A stretch of 64,000 bases of DNA from Thalassovita sp. Lineage in GTDB: Bacteria; Pseudomonadota; Alphaproteobacteria; Rhodobacterales; Rhodobacteraceae. The translations under genes and the position numbers were made by a program. Location: assembly GCF_963691685.1 (NCBI RefSeq), contig NZ_OY829290.1, forward strand, positions 1 through 64,000, read 5' to 3'. Under the pieces are notes generated by a model. The model had not been told where the DNA came from, searched no databases, and was given only the letters and a program-made list of their open reading frames with translations. Position 1 is the first letter of the stretch. The number at the start of each line of letters is the position of its first letter. Shown here one piece after another: positions 17,391-24,996 of the stretch.

Positions 17391-18533
17391 TTAGGCGACG
17401 CGGTTGCCCTGCACCCAGGTGCCCCGCACCACTGGTGCATCGGCGATCCGGGCCACGCGGATCAGATCGGCCCGCTGACCAACAGCCAGCGCACCGCGAT
17501 CCTCCAGCCCCGCCGCCCGCGCCGGGGTTTTGGTGATGGTGGCAATGCCGCGCGCGGTATCGCCCCACATATCGCCCAGCAGCAGACCCGCCGACAGCAG
17601 CGCCGCCGGCACGTAGTCTGACGACACGATATCCAGCAGGTTCATTTCAGCCAGTTCACCCGCGGCAACATTGCCCGAGTGTGATCCGCCACGGATCAGG
17701 TTGGGCGCCCCCATCATCACCGCGATGCCCTGATCACGGCAAGCCTGCGCCGCCTCAACCGTGGTGGGGAATTCCGCCAGGTGAATGCCCAGATCCGAGG
17801 ACGTGGCAACGTGATCTGCGGTGGTGTCATCATGGCTGGCCAGAACAGCGCCGTAACGCGCGGCCTCGGCTACGGCTACGGCCTCATGGCGATCGCCATT
17901 GCGTTCCCGCAGCCCCTGCAGATTGGCGACATGATCGGCAAATTCCTCTTCGTTGAGGTTGTTCTTGCCCATCACATAGGCCTTGAGTTTGCTCAGATCG
18001 CGGAACTGCCGCTGCCCTGGAGTGTGGTCCATCAGGCTGACGATACCCACCCGATCTTCTGGACCAAACTCGGCCATTTCCTCTTCCAGTGTTTCTGAAC
18101 AGACCTCTGCCCGCAGGTGCAGGTAGTGGCTGATCTTCAACGCCCCGGCGGCCCGCATCGCCAGCAGTTCGCGGGCCAGATCGCGGGCATATTTGCTGTA
18201 GCGGCTTTTGGCGCTTGGGATGGAACCCACCCGCATCGCATCAAACACCGTTGTGATGCCAACACTGGCCAGTTCAGCGTCATGGGCCACCAGCGCGGCG
18301 GCATGGGGCCAGTCGACGCCGGGACGCGGCTGAATGTGGCGTTCCAGATTGTCGGTGTGCAGCTCAACAAGGCCGGGGCACAAGAGGTCACCACCAAAGT
18401 CCTCGGCGCCGTCAGGCACCGATGTGCCGGGGTCAATTGCGGTGATCACACCGTCTGCCACATGCAGGGCGCCGCGGATGACCTCATCTTCCAAAACGAT
18501 GTTGGCATTTGCGAAGATCTGCTCTTTTGTCAT
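17391..18533 (-). CDS. phnM: Alpha-D-ribose 1-methylphosphonate 5-triphosphate diphosphatase PhnM (canonical copy)
   Basis: A 380-aa amidohydrolase-fold enzyme that removes pyrophosphate from ribose 1-methylphosphonate 5-triphosphate to give the C-P lyase substrate. It retains the metal-site block CPGLVELHTDNLERH, the PhnM-specific SLMDHTPGQRQF, VLASHDDTTADH, and MGAPNLIRGGSHSGN. The start MTKEQIFANANIV (18533) is chosen on family length. It lies downstream of phnN on the same strand, but a gene on the opposite strand intervenes. A second, divergent PhnM lies at 25809. Confidence 0.95.
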   Translation of the reverse strand: MTKEQIFANANIVLEDEVIRGALHVADGVITAIDPGTSVPDGAEDFGGDLLCPGLVELHTDNLERHIQPRPGVDWPHAAALVAHDAELASVGITTVFDAMRVGSIPSAKSRYSKYARDLARELLAMRAAGALKISHYLHLRAEVCSETLEEEMAEFGPEDRVGIVSLMDHTPGQRQFRDLSKLKAYVMGKNNLNEEEFADHVANLQGLRERNGDRHEAVAVAEAARYGAVLASHDDTTADHVATSSDLGIHLAEFPTTVEAAQACRDQGIAVMMGAPNLIRGGSHSGNVAAGELAEMNLLDIVSSDYVPAALLSAGLLLGDMWGDTARGIATITKTPARAAGLEDRGALAVGQRADLIRVARIADAPVVRGTWVQGNRVA

Positions 18534-18603
18534 GGTTCCGTTACCTTTGCGCGGCATCACCGGCCGCTATTGTGAGAGCTGTTGAGAAAGTCGAGGCCAA
18601 CGC

Positions 18604-19287
18604 GTGACCCAATTCAAGAGATTTGCCGTCTACTACGCCCCAGAACCCGGTCCATTGGCGGATTTTGGCGCAAACTGGCTGGGTTGGGATCTGGCCAAGG
18701 GCTGCACTGCCCCCCATCCCGATGTGCCGGGACTGGATGTGGCCAAGCTGACCGATGTGCCGCGCAAATACGGGCTGCATGGCACCGTGAAGCCGCCGTT
18801 TCGACTGGCCGATGGGGCCAGTTTTGAGGACCTGGCGGCCGCGGTGCAGGCCTTCTGCGCCACGCAGGCGCCTGTCACGTTGGACGGGCTGCAGTTGACC
18901 CCGCTGGGCCGGTTTCTGGCGCTGACGGTTGAGGGCGATGCCACAGCGCTCAGCGATCTGGCTGGGGCAACCGTGGCGGCGCTGGATTCGTTCCGCGCGC
19001 CCTTGAACGACGCGGAACTGGCCAAACGCCGCAAATCCCGCCTCAGCGATCGGCAGGAGGAACTGCTGGCGCAATGGGGCTACCCCTACGTGATGGAAGA
19101 GTTTCGGTTTCACCTGACCCTCACCGGCAAACTGCCCAAGGCCGACGTTGAAACGGTTAGGCAGCGGCTGCAGCCCTTGCTGGCCCCGGTACTGCCGCAG
19201 CCCTTTGTCATCCGTGACCTCTGTCTGGTGGGTGAGGATCAGGCGGGACTGTTCCATCTGATCCACCGTTACGCCCTTTCCGGCTGA
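18604..19287 (+). CDS. DUF1045 / phosphonate-operon 2H phosphoesterase-like protein
   Basis: A 227-aa protein of the phosphonate-associated DUF1045 family (TIGR03223-like). It starts at a GTG preceded by CGAGG. Two His-x-Thr motifs, H59-G-T61 in YGLHGTVKPPF and H170-L-T172 in FRFHLTLTG, are the hallmark of 2H phosphoesterases. No phnP is visible in the locus, so it may open the 5-phosphoribosyl 1,2-cyclic phosphate left by C-P lyase; this is inference. It is divergent from phnM and its 3' end overlaps phnN by 19 bp on the opposite strand. Confidence 0.82.
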   Translation: MTQFKRFAVYYAPEPGPLADFGANWLGWDLAKGCTAPHPDVPGLDVAKLTDVPRKYGLHGTVKPPFRLADGASFEDLAAAVQAFCATQAPVTLDGLQLTPLGRFLALTVEGDATALSDLAGATVAALDSFRAPLNDAELAKRRKSRLSDRQEELLAQWGYPYVMEEFRFHLTLTGKLPKADVETVRQRLQPLLAPVLPQPFVIRDLCLVGEDQAGLFHLIHRYALSG

Positions 19288-19826
19288 AGCGCCGCGTCGA
19301 TGCCAGCGACGGCCTCAGCTAGGGTGCCGTCGTTCTGGATCACGATGGGGTCCAGACCCTCGGCCAGCTGGAATTGCGCCCGTTTCAAACGGCGGGCCTG
19401 TTCCTCGGGCGTTTCCCGGCCCCGTGCCGCTAGCCGCATCGCCAGCACCTCAGCCGGGGCGGTGATCAACACGATGGCGGATCGGGCAAACCGCTCCTGC
19501 AGCAGGGGCAGCACCGAACGTGACAGGTTGGCCATCACATCACGCCCCTCAGCCAACGCCGCTTCGACGCTGGCCGGGATGCCGTAGCTCAACCCATGGG
19601 CCTGCCAATGCAGGGCAAAACCCCCGGCGGCTGCCAGCGCATCAAACTCGGCAGGGCTGACGCCATCGGCGTCTTCGCCAACGGCTTCTTCGGATCGGGT
19701 GATGACCCGGCGCGTGCGCATCACATCGGGATGGGCGGCACAATAGGCCTCCATCACGCTGTCTTTGCCGGCGCCTGAGGGCCCGACAACGGCGATGAAC
19801 CGCCCCGGCGGCACCGTGCGGCTCAT
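19269..19826 (-). CDS. phnN: Ribose 1,5-bisphosphate phosphokinase PhnN
   Basis: A 185-aa guanylate-kinase-like P-loop enzyme (GPSGAGKDSVMEAY near the N-terminus) that converts ribose 1,5-bisphosphate to PRPP, the final step of C-P lyase ribose recycling. The RVITRS region matches the kinase fold. The start overlaps the end of phnL by 4 bp, so it is part of the phnJKLN unit. Confidence 0.93.
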   Translation of the reverse strand: MSRTVPPGRFIAVVGPSGAGKDSVMEAYCAAHPDVMRTRRVITRSEEAVGEDADGVSPAEFDALAAAGGFALHWQAHGLSYGIPASVEAALAEGRDVMANLSRSVLPLLQERFARSAIVLITAPAEVLAMRLAARGRETPEEQARRLKRAQFQLAEGLDPIVIQNDGTLAEAVAGIDAALQPERA

Positions 19827-20506
19827 GCCGCCCTCACCGGGGTGAAGCCAGTGACATCCACCACCCGATCACAGACGCGATCGCGCGCTGCTTCGTCGTG
19901 GAAGATCCCGATGATGGCCGCGCCACCGGCTTTGGCGTCTTCGATCAGCGACAGCACCACTTCGCGGTTCTTGGCATCCAGGCTGGCGGTTGGCTCATCC
20001 AGCAGCAGCGCCGGATAGCGATGGGCAAAGCCGCGTGCGATGTTCACGCGCTGCTGTTCGCCGCCGGAAAAGGTGGTGGGGGACAGCGACCACAGCCGTT
20101 CCGGGATGTTGAGCTGAGACAGCAGCTCCTTCGCCCGGGCCTCAGCCTCGGCCACCGGGGTGCCCAGCGCCAACAGCGGTTCGGCCACAACGGTCAGCGT
20201 CGGCACCCGCGGCACCACACGCAGGAACTGGCTGACATAGCCCAGCACCTCACGGCGCAGCGTCAGGATTTCGCGCGGTTCCGCCCGGGCCACATCCACT
20301 TCACCCACTTTGATCGATCCGCCATTGGCCAGATAGTTGCCGTAGATCATCCGCATCAGGGTGGATTTGCCAGCGCCCGAAACGCCGGTCAGCCCAACAC
20401 ATTCACCAGCCGCCACATCCAGATGCGCCCCTGCCATCACCGGGATCACCGCAGCGCCCTGATTGTGCAGGATAAAGCTTTTCTCAAGGTCACGAATTTC
20501 AATCAT
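19823..20506 (-). CDS. phnL: C-P lyase ABC-type ATPase PhnL
   Basis: A 227-aa ABC ATPase needed for C-P lyase function, not a transporter. It has Walker A GVSGAGKST, signature FSGGEQQRVNIARG and Walker B LLLDEPTASLD. The ATG at 20506 (MIEIRDLEKSF) is chosen because AAAGGTGAG lies just upstream. A strong hairpin separates it from phnK. Confidence 0.95.
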   Translation of the reverse strand: MIEIRDLEKSFILHNQGAAVIPVMAGAHLDVAAGECVGLTGVSGAGKSTLMRMIYGNYLANGGSIKVGEVDVARAEPREILTLRREVLGYVSQFLRVVPRVPTLTVVAEPLLALGTPVAEAEARAKELLSQLNIPERLWSLSPTTFSGGEQQRVNIARGFAHRYPALLLDEPTASLDAKNREVVLSLIEDAKAGGAAIIGIFHDEAARDRVCDRVVDVTGFTPVRAA

Positions 20507-20526
20507 CGTCTCACCTTTCATCGTTC

Positions 20527-20563
20527 CAAAAATACTCCGGGGGTGCGGGGGCAGCGCCCCCGC
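20527..20563 (-). repeat. Intergenic GC hairpin element between phnK and phnL
   Basis: GCGGGGGC (20545-20552) and GCCCCCGC (20556-20563) form a perfect 8-bp stem with a 3-nt loop. On the minus strand it is followed by CCCCGGAGTATTTTTGG just before phnL. The combination looks like a dispersed intergenic element that I recall from Roseobacter-group genomes (memory, not checked). It may dampen or stabilise the phnK-phnL message. Confidence 0.5.
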
Positions 20564-20571
20564 CTCCGTTC

Positions 20572-21342
20572 TCAGACCTGCAGGACCGAGCTGACCAGCA
20601 GCTGGGTATAGCCATGCTGCGGATCATCCAGCACCTGATCGGTTAGCCCCTGTTCCACCACATGGCCGGATTTCATCACCATCAGGCGATCGGCCAGCAG
20701 CCGCACAACGGCCAGATCGTGGGTCACGATGATGGCGCTCAGCCCCATGTCGCGCACCAGTCCGCGCAACAGGTCCAGCAGCCGTGCCTGCACAGAAACA
20801 TCCAGGCCCCCCGTGGGTTCATCCATAAAGACCAGCCTTGGCCCCGTGACCAGATTTCGGGCGATTTGCAGGCGCTGCTGCATGCCGCCGGAGAAGGCGC
20901 TGGGGCGGTCATCGATCCGGTCACCCGATATTTCCACCCGGTCCAGCCAGTCCAGCGCCTGTTCGCGAATGTCACCATAGTGACGTGCGCCAACCGCCAT
21001 CAGCCGTTCGCCAACGTTACCGCCTGCACTGACCCCCATGCGCAGCCCGTCGCGGGCGTGCTGATGCACAAAGGCCCAGTCAGTGCGGCCCAGCATCCGG
21101 CGCTCAGGCTCGGACATGGTGACCGTATCGCGTGGCCCGTCGGCGCGGGTGTCAAACAGAACCTCGCCCTGATCCGGGGGCAGGTGACCGGCCAGACAGT
21201 TCAGCAGGGTGGATTTGCCTGACCCGGATTCGCCGACGATGCCCAGCACTTCGCCGGGGTAGAGGTCGAAGGATACATCGGTGCAGCCAATCCGGCCGCC
21301 GTAGAATTTTGCGATGTCACGCACTTGCAAGAGCGGGGTCAT
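20572..21342 (-). CDS. phnK: C-P lyase ABC-type ATPase PhnK
   Basis: A 256-aa ABC ATPase that docks on the PhnGHIJ core complex. It shows Walker A GESGSGKST, signature FSGGMQQRLQIARNL, Walker B LVFMDEPTGGLD and a switch His (VTHDLAVV). Its ATG overlaps the phnJ stop by 4 bp (21339-21342), indicating coupled translation. Confidence 0.95.
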   Translation of the reverse strand: MTPLLQVRDIAKFYGGRIGCTDVSFDLYPGEVLGIVGESGSGKSTLLNCLAGHLPPDQGEVLFDTRADGPRDTVTMSEPERRMLGRTDWAFVHQHARDGLRMGVSAGGNVGERLMAVGARHYGDIREQALDWLDRVEISGDRIDDRPSAFSGGMQQRLQIARNLVTGPRLVFMDEPTGGLDVSVQARLLDLLRGLVRDMGLSAIIVTHDLAVVRLLADRLMVMKSGHVVEQGLTDQVLDDPQHGYTQLLVSSVLQV

Positions 21343-22208
21343 AGCGAAGCCTCCTCAAACGGCACACCCTCGGTGCCCACATGCCCGGCCATACGGCGCG
21401 ACTGGCAGTAATCGGTGTCCGAGCAGACGAACATCCGCCGCCCGCTGTCATCCATGATGACCTCATCCAGATAGCTGTCCTCACTGCCGCAGAGCGCACA
21501 GGGATGATCGGCCTTGGAGGGATCAAAGGGATGGTCTTCAAAATCCAGGCTGACCACCTGCGTGTAAGGCGGCAGCGCATAGATCCGCTGTTCGCGACCG
21601 GCGCCAAACAGCTGCACGGCGGCCATTTCCAGCTTGGGATTGTCGAACTTGGGGATCGGTGAGGGATCCATCACATAGCGCCCTTCAACCTTCACAGGAT
21701 AGGCATAGGCCGTCGCAATGGCACCGTTGCGCGCGATGTCTTCGTAAAGCTTCACATGCATCAGCCCGTATTCTTCCAGCGCGTGCATCTTGCGGGTTTC
21801 CACCTCACTCGGCTCAAGGAAACGCAGCGGTTCCGGGATCGGCACCTGATAGACCAGGATCTGATCCTCGCGCAGGTCCTGCTCGGGGATGCGGTGGCGG
21901 GTCTGGATGACATCCGCCTCCTCGGTGGCCTCAGTGGTGGCAACCTCAGCGGTGTTTTCAAAGAACTTGCGGATGGAAACCGCATTGGTCGTGTCATCGG
22001 CGCCCTGATCGATCACTTTCATCGTGTCTTCGGGGCAGAGCACGGCCGCGGAAACCTGCACGCCACCGGTGCCCCAGCCATAGGGCATCGGCATTTCGCG
22101 GCTGGCAAATGGCACCTGATAGCCCGGCACCGCCAGCCCTTTCAGGATGGCGCGGCGGATCATTCGCTTGGTTTGTTCATCAAGATAGGCGAAGTTATAG
22201 TCGGACAT
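21339..22208 (-). CDS. phnJ: Alpha-D-ribose 1-methylphosphonate 5-phosphate C-P lyase PhnJ (radical SAM)
   Basis: The 289-aa catalytic subunit that cleaves the C-P bond by radical SAM chemistry. Four conserved cysteines near the C-terminus have spacing C-x2-C-x21-C-x5-C (residues 237, 240, 262 and 268 in this numbering), matching E. coli PhnJ, and the glycine-radical site region VPGYQVPF is present. The ATG at 22208 (MSDYNFAYLDEQ) follows a GAAAGGG sequence. Unusually, a 0.5-kb segment with two opposite-strand small genes separates it from phnI. Confidence 0.97.
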   Translation of the reverse strand: MSDYNFAYLDEQTKRMIRRAILKGLAVPGYQVPFASREMPMPYGWGTGGVQVSAAVLCPEDTMKVIDQGADDTTNAVSIRKFFENTAEVATTEATEEADVIQTRHRIPEQDLREDQILVYQVPIPEPLRFLEPSEVETRKMHALEEYGLMHVKLYEDIARNGAIATAYAYPVKVEGRYVMDPSPIPKFDNPKLEMAAVQLFGAGREQRIYALPPYTQVVSLDFEDHPFDPSKADHPCALCGSEDSYLDEVIMDDSGRRMFVCSDTDYCQSRRMAGHVGTEGVPFEEASL

Positions 22209-22251
22209 ATCCAACCCTTTCTGCCAAAGGTGTCTCAGCGCGGAGGCCGAG

Positions 22252-22431
22252 ATGACATTTGAAGATCTGTTTGCTTACGGAGTGGCGGGGCTGATTATCA
22301 TTGCCGTCGCCGCTGTTGTTCTGATTGCCGCCAATGCCGGCGCCCCGAAGGCCAAGAAAACCCGAAGTCGCACAACCTACACCCATGGGATCGATGATGT
22401 ATCGGTTGACGGGGATGGTTCTGGCGATTGA
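22252..22431 (+). CDS. Small single-helix membrane protein within the phn locus (59 aa)
   Basis: An ATG with a strong ribosome-binding site (CGGAGG, about 6 nt upstream) opens a 59-codon frame. The protein starts MTFEDLFAYGVAG, has one transmembrane helix (about residues 9-29), a basic patch (KAKKTRSR) and an acidic tail (DDVSVDGDGSGD). It is divergent from phnJ by 43 bp. No family recognised. Its clean signals and layout, like its neighbour's, suggest a real gene, perhaps a membrane anchor or regulator for phosphonate uptake or C-P lyase; that role is speculation. Confidence 0.6.
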   Translation: MTFEDLFAYGVAGLIIIAVAAVVLIAANAGAPKAKKTRSRTTYTHGIDDVSVDGDGSGD

Positions 22432-22470
22432 GGATGGGCGCAATGTCCCAACCTGAAGGAGCGATGGCCG

Positions 22471-22734
22471 ATGGCTGATATTCTTGCTCAATCGATCACG
22501 GTGCTGCTGTTTGGCGGTCTGGTATGGATTGCGATCCGCTGGGCGAACCGCCCCGTTAAGCCGGGCAAACCGGGCCGCACCGGAACAGGTGGCGGCATGG
22601 ATCGGACCCATCTGGGACAGACCGCCGCCTTCGACGCCGAAGTGCGCAGCGACAGCCCACCTGCGGGCGCCGGCTCGCTGGGCGGTGAGGCCTCCAGCGT
22701 ATCCTCTGGCGGATCCGGGGGTGGGGGAGACTAG
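22471..22734 (+). CDS. Small single-helix membrane protein within the phn locus (87 aa)
   Basis: Preceded by GAAGGAG, the 87-aa product has one N-terminal helix (ITVLLFGGLVWIAIRWA, about 8-24), a basic stretch (RPVKPGKPGR) and a long Gly/Ser-rich low-complexity tail ending GGSGGGGD. It follows the 59-aa gene by 39 bp on the same strand and ends 2 bp before the convergent phnI stop. Topology mirrors that of its small neighbour, so the two may act together. Not recognised; function unknown. Confidence 0.6.
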   Translation: MADILAQSITVLLFGGLVWIAIRWANRPVKPGKPGRTGTGGGMDRTHLGQTAAFDAEVRSDSPPAGAGSLGGEASSVSSGGSGGGGD

Positions 22735-22736
22735 GC

Positions 22737-23846
22737 TCATTCCGCCGCCTCCGGCACGGTGTTTGCCGCGGCGCTGGCCAGGTTTTCCTCGGCCTCAGCC
22801 CGCAGTTTGCGCACCAGCTCCAGCTCCGATTGGAAATCGACGTAATGCGGCAGCTTGATATGCTCAAGGAAGCCCGTCGCCTGAATGTTATCCGCATGGT
22901 AGAGGACAAATTCCGCGTCCTGCGCCGGCGCGCCCATATTGTCTTCGCCCAGTTCTTCCCAACGCAACGCGCGGTCCACCAGTGCCATTGAAATTGACTT
23001 GCGCTCAGACTGGCCGAAAACCAGACCATAGCCGCGGGTGAACTGCGGCGGCTCGGTCTTGGATCCGGTGAACTGGTTCACCGTTTCACATTCCGTCAGC
23101 TCCAGCTCGCCCACTTCGATGGCGAAACCCAGTTCGGGGATCTCCATTTCAACAGCGCAGGTGCCGATGCGCAGCTCGCCGACAAAGGCGTGGTTGCGCG
23201 CGTAACCGCGCTGGGTCGAATAGGCCATGCCGAGGACAAAACCCTCATCCCCGCGGGTCAGCGATTGCAGACGCAACGCCCGGTCGGCCGGCAGTTCCAG
23301 CGGTTCGCGGGTCAGATCGCGCGGGGTGTCCCCCTGATCGACCTCCGTTTGAATCACGCCCTCTTGTTTCAGGAAGGTGGTGATATGCGGCGTGGCTTCC
23401 TGACCGGCCTCACGGGTGGGGGCAACGGGGGCCTCCCCTTCGGCGGCCAGTTTGAAATCCAGCAGACGGTGGGTGTAGTCAAAGGTTGGGCCCAGCACCT
23501 GACCGCCCGGGGCATCCTTGAAGGTGGCGCTGATCCGGCGATCGCAGGCCATCTCGGCCGTTTCCACAGGCAGGGTCGCGCCAAAGCGGGGCAGGGTGGT
23601 GCGATAGGCCCGGATGAGGAAGATCGCCTCGATTAGATCGCCACGCGCCTGTTTGATGGCAAGGGCTGCCAGATCAGGATCATAGAGCGAGCCTTCGGCC
23701 ATCACCCGGTTCACGGCCAGCGCCAGCTGTTCACGGATCTGGGCGATCGAAAGTTCAGCAACAGAGGTATCGCCACGGCGTTCCTCGGCCAGCCAGGCGT
23801 GGGCGGCATCAATGGCCTTTTCGCCCCCTTTTACAGCGACATACAT
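22737..23846 (-). CDS. phnI: C-P lyase core subunit PhnI (nucleosidase-like)
   Basis: A 369-aa protein beginning MYVAVKGGEKAIDAAH, the family-typical PhnI start. PhnI catalyses displacement of adenine from ATP by the phosphonate, together with PhnGHL, giving ribose 1-phosphonate 5-triphosphate. The conserved LPHYVDFQSELELVRKLR lies near the C-terminus. Its start shares one base with the phnH stop (23846). Confidence 0.96.
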   Translation of the reverse strand: MYVAVKGGEKAIDAAHAWLAEERRGDTSVAELSIAQIREQLALAVNRVMAEGSLYDPDLAALAIKQARGDLIEAIFLIRAYRTTLPRFGATLPVETAEMACDRRISATFKDAPGGQVLGPTFDYTHRLLDFKLAAEGEAPVAPTREAGQEATPHITTFLKQEGVIQTEVDQGDTPRDLTREPLELPADRALRLQSLTRGDEGFVLGMAYSTQRGYARNHAFVGELRIGTCAVEMEIPELGFAIEVGELELTECETVNQFTGSKTEPPQFTRGYGLVFGQSERKSISMALVDRALRWEELGEDNMGAPAQDAEFVLYHADNIQATGFLEHIKLPHYVDFQSELELVRKLRAEAEENLASAAANTVPEAAE

Positions 23847-24427
23847 CAGGCAGTCCTCACTTTGGTGGAACGGGGCAGGGCGGCCAATTGGTCACCCGCG
23901 CTGAAAAACAGATCAAACCCCAACGGGAACTGGGCCGCATTGGCCTGCAGGGCTGGGATATCCGGCAGGTTCAGCTGGGCACTGTCCTTGATGCCGGGGC
24001 CGGTCAAGGTGGCGCCGGTGTTGGTCAGCGTGGGCATCTCAACCACCAGCGTGGCGCTGCGGTCAGGGTATTCCGGTGTACCAATGCGATAGGCGCTGAG
24101 CGGCTGCAGCGCGGCCCAGTCGCCAAAGGCAAAATCGGCATCCTCAGCTGATGCGAAGGGGGCGCTGGTGTGGAAAGTGATCCATTCACGCACCGCGGGG
24201 CAGTCCCAATCGCCCGCCAGATACACTGGTGTATTGTGATCCAGCAGCACCAGCGCCAATGCGCCAGCGGCGCGTGACATCGGGGCGGGCGGCTGGGCCT
24301 CGGCCAGGGTTTCAATGCTGCCGGGGCGGGCCATTGCGTTCATGATCGCGCGGAAAGCGCGGGCGGATTGCTGCGGCGCTTGGGAAAACCCACCGCCTAG
24401 GCTGTGTGTGTGCAGGGTGCTCTCCAT
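23846..24427 (-). CDS. phnH: C-P lyase core subunit PhnH
   Basis: A 193-aa subunit of the PhnGHIJ complex. It begins with the typical sequence GGGFSQAPQQSARAFRAIM and carries the conserved MARPGSIETL near residue 32. It overlaps phnG and phnI by single bases, so phnGHI is a tightly coupled unit. Confidence 0.95.
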   Translation of the reverse strand: MESTLHTHSLGGGFSQAPQQSARAFRAIMNAMARPGSIETLAEAQPPAPMSRAAGALALVLLDHNTPVYLAGDWDCPAVREWITFHTSAPFASAEDADFAFGDWAALQPLSAYRIGTPEYPDRSATLVVEMPTLTNTGATLTGPGIKDSAQLNLPDIPALQANAAQFPLGFDLFFSAGDQLAALPRSTKVRTA

Positions 24428-24891
24428 CAGTCTTCGCCTCGTGCCATCGTGAAGAAGTCAACTTTGGTTGCGGCGGCTTTGGCAGCGCGGGCGGCCTTGT
24501 CAGCCTGTTGCGTGGCGGCTAGCGGTGACAGGATCTCGGCGCGGATCTCATCTTCGGCGTCGGTCTGCATCAGGGCATCAACCAGCGCCGCGATCCGGGC
24601 TTTTTCCTTACTGCGGCCCTGCACATAGGCGTGGCCGACGGCACCGCCTGACAGCTGGATTGAGCATCGGGTCAGCGTCATCTCACCCAGGTTAAAGGCA
24701 TTGCCGGTGGCGCCAATGCGGCCCCGGACCATGGTGCTGCCCAATTCAGGTCCGCGCAGCACCTCATGTTCGGGATCGGGGCGTTCCCCCCAAAGCGCGA
24801 TCAGCTGCGTCTCCGGGGCTTTGGCAAGCAGACCCATCCACGCTTTGCGCTGGGCCTCCTGCGGTGAAAGTTGCGGGATGTTTTGGCTCAT
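24427..24891 (-). CDS. phnG: C-P lyase core subunit PhnG
   Basis: A 154-aa PhnG: RKAWMGLLAKAPETQL, GPELGSTMVRGRIGATGNAF and FNLGEMTLTRCSIQL are family blocks. It is the first gene of phnGHI and starts after AAGGTG. Its upstream region holds a promoter, a PhnF-like operator and a Pho-box-like repeat, all shared with divergent phnF. Confidence 0.95.
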   Translation of the reverse strand: MSQNIPQLSPQEAQRKAWMGLLAKAPETQLIALWGERPDPEHEVLRGPELGSTMVRGRIGATGNAFNLGEMTLTRCSIQLSGGAVGHAYVQGRSKEKARIAALVDALMQTDAEDEIRAEILSPLAATQQADKAARAAKAAATKVDFFTMARGED

Positions 24892-24905
24892 CTAGACACC
24901 TTGCA

Positions 24906-24939
24906 GATTTGTCTAATGTTCTATACAACTAGACAAATC
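24906..24939. promoter_or_regulatory. Predicted PhnF operator between phnG and phnF
   Basis: A perfect 10-bp inverted repeat, GATTTGTCTA (24906-24915) and TAGACAAATC (24930-24939), with a 14-bp spacer that itself contains TTCTATACAA. TTGTCTA/TAGACAA half-sites are plausible for a GntR/UTRA dimer. The right arm touches the predicted phnG -10, so binding would block phnG and may autoregulate phnF. Confidence 0.6.
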
Positions 24940-24966
24940 ATAGAGGCGACTCACTTGTTCCGACAA
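24937..24966 (-). promoter_or_regulatory. Predicted sigma-70 promoter of phnGHI
   Basis: TTGTCG (-35, 24966-24961) and TATGAT (-10, 24942-24937) on the minus strand, 18 nt apart, directly upstream of phnG and abutting the inverted repeat at 24906-24939. Confidence 0.5.
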
Positions 24967-24977
24967 GATGCATTTTT

Positions 24978-24996
24978 GTGAAATCTTGGTGACACC
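24978..24996 (-). promoter_or_regulatory. Pho-box-like direct repeat upstream of phnG
   Basis: On the minus strand TGTCAC (24994-24989) and TTTCAC (24983-24978) repeat at exactly 11 bp with an A-containing spacer, the pattern of PhoB half-sites. It reads toward phnG and ends immediately before the phnF start codon. The second half-site is imperfect. Confidence 0.4.

Noticed and set aside
22195..22740. Minus-strand frame across the two small phn genes
   Set aside because: It is Arg/Gly-rich shadow sequence without a good start signal; the two + strand frames have strong ribosome-binding sites and helices.
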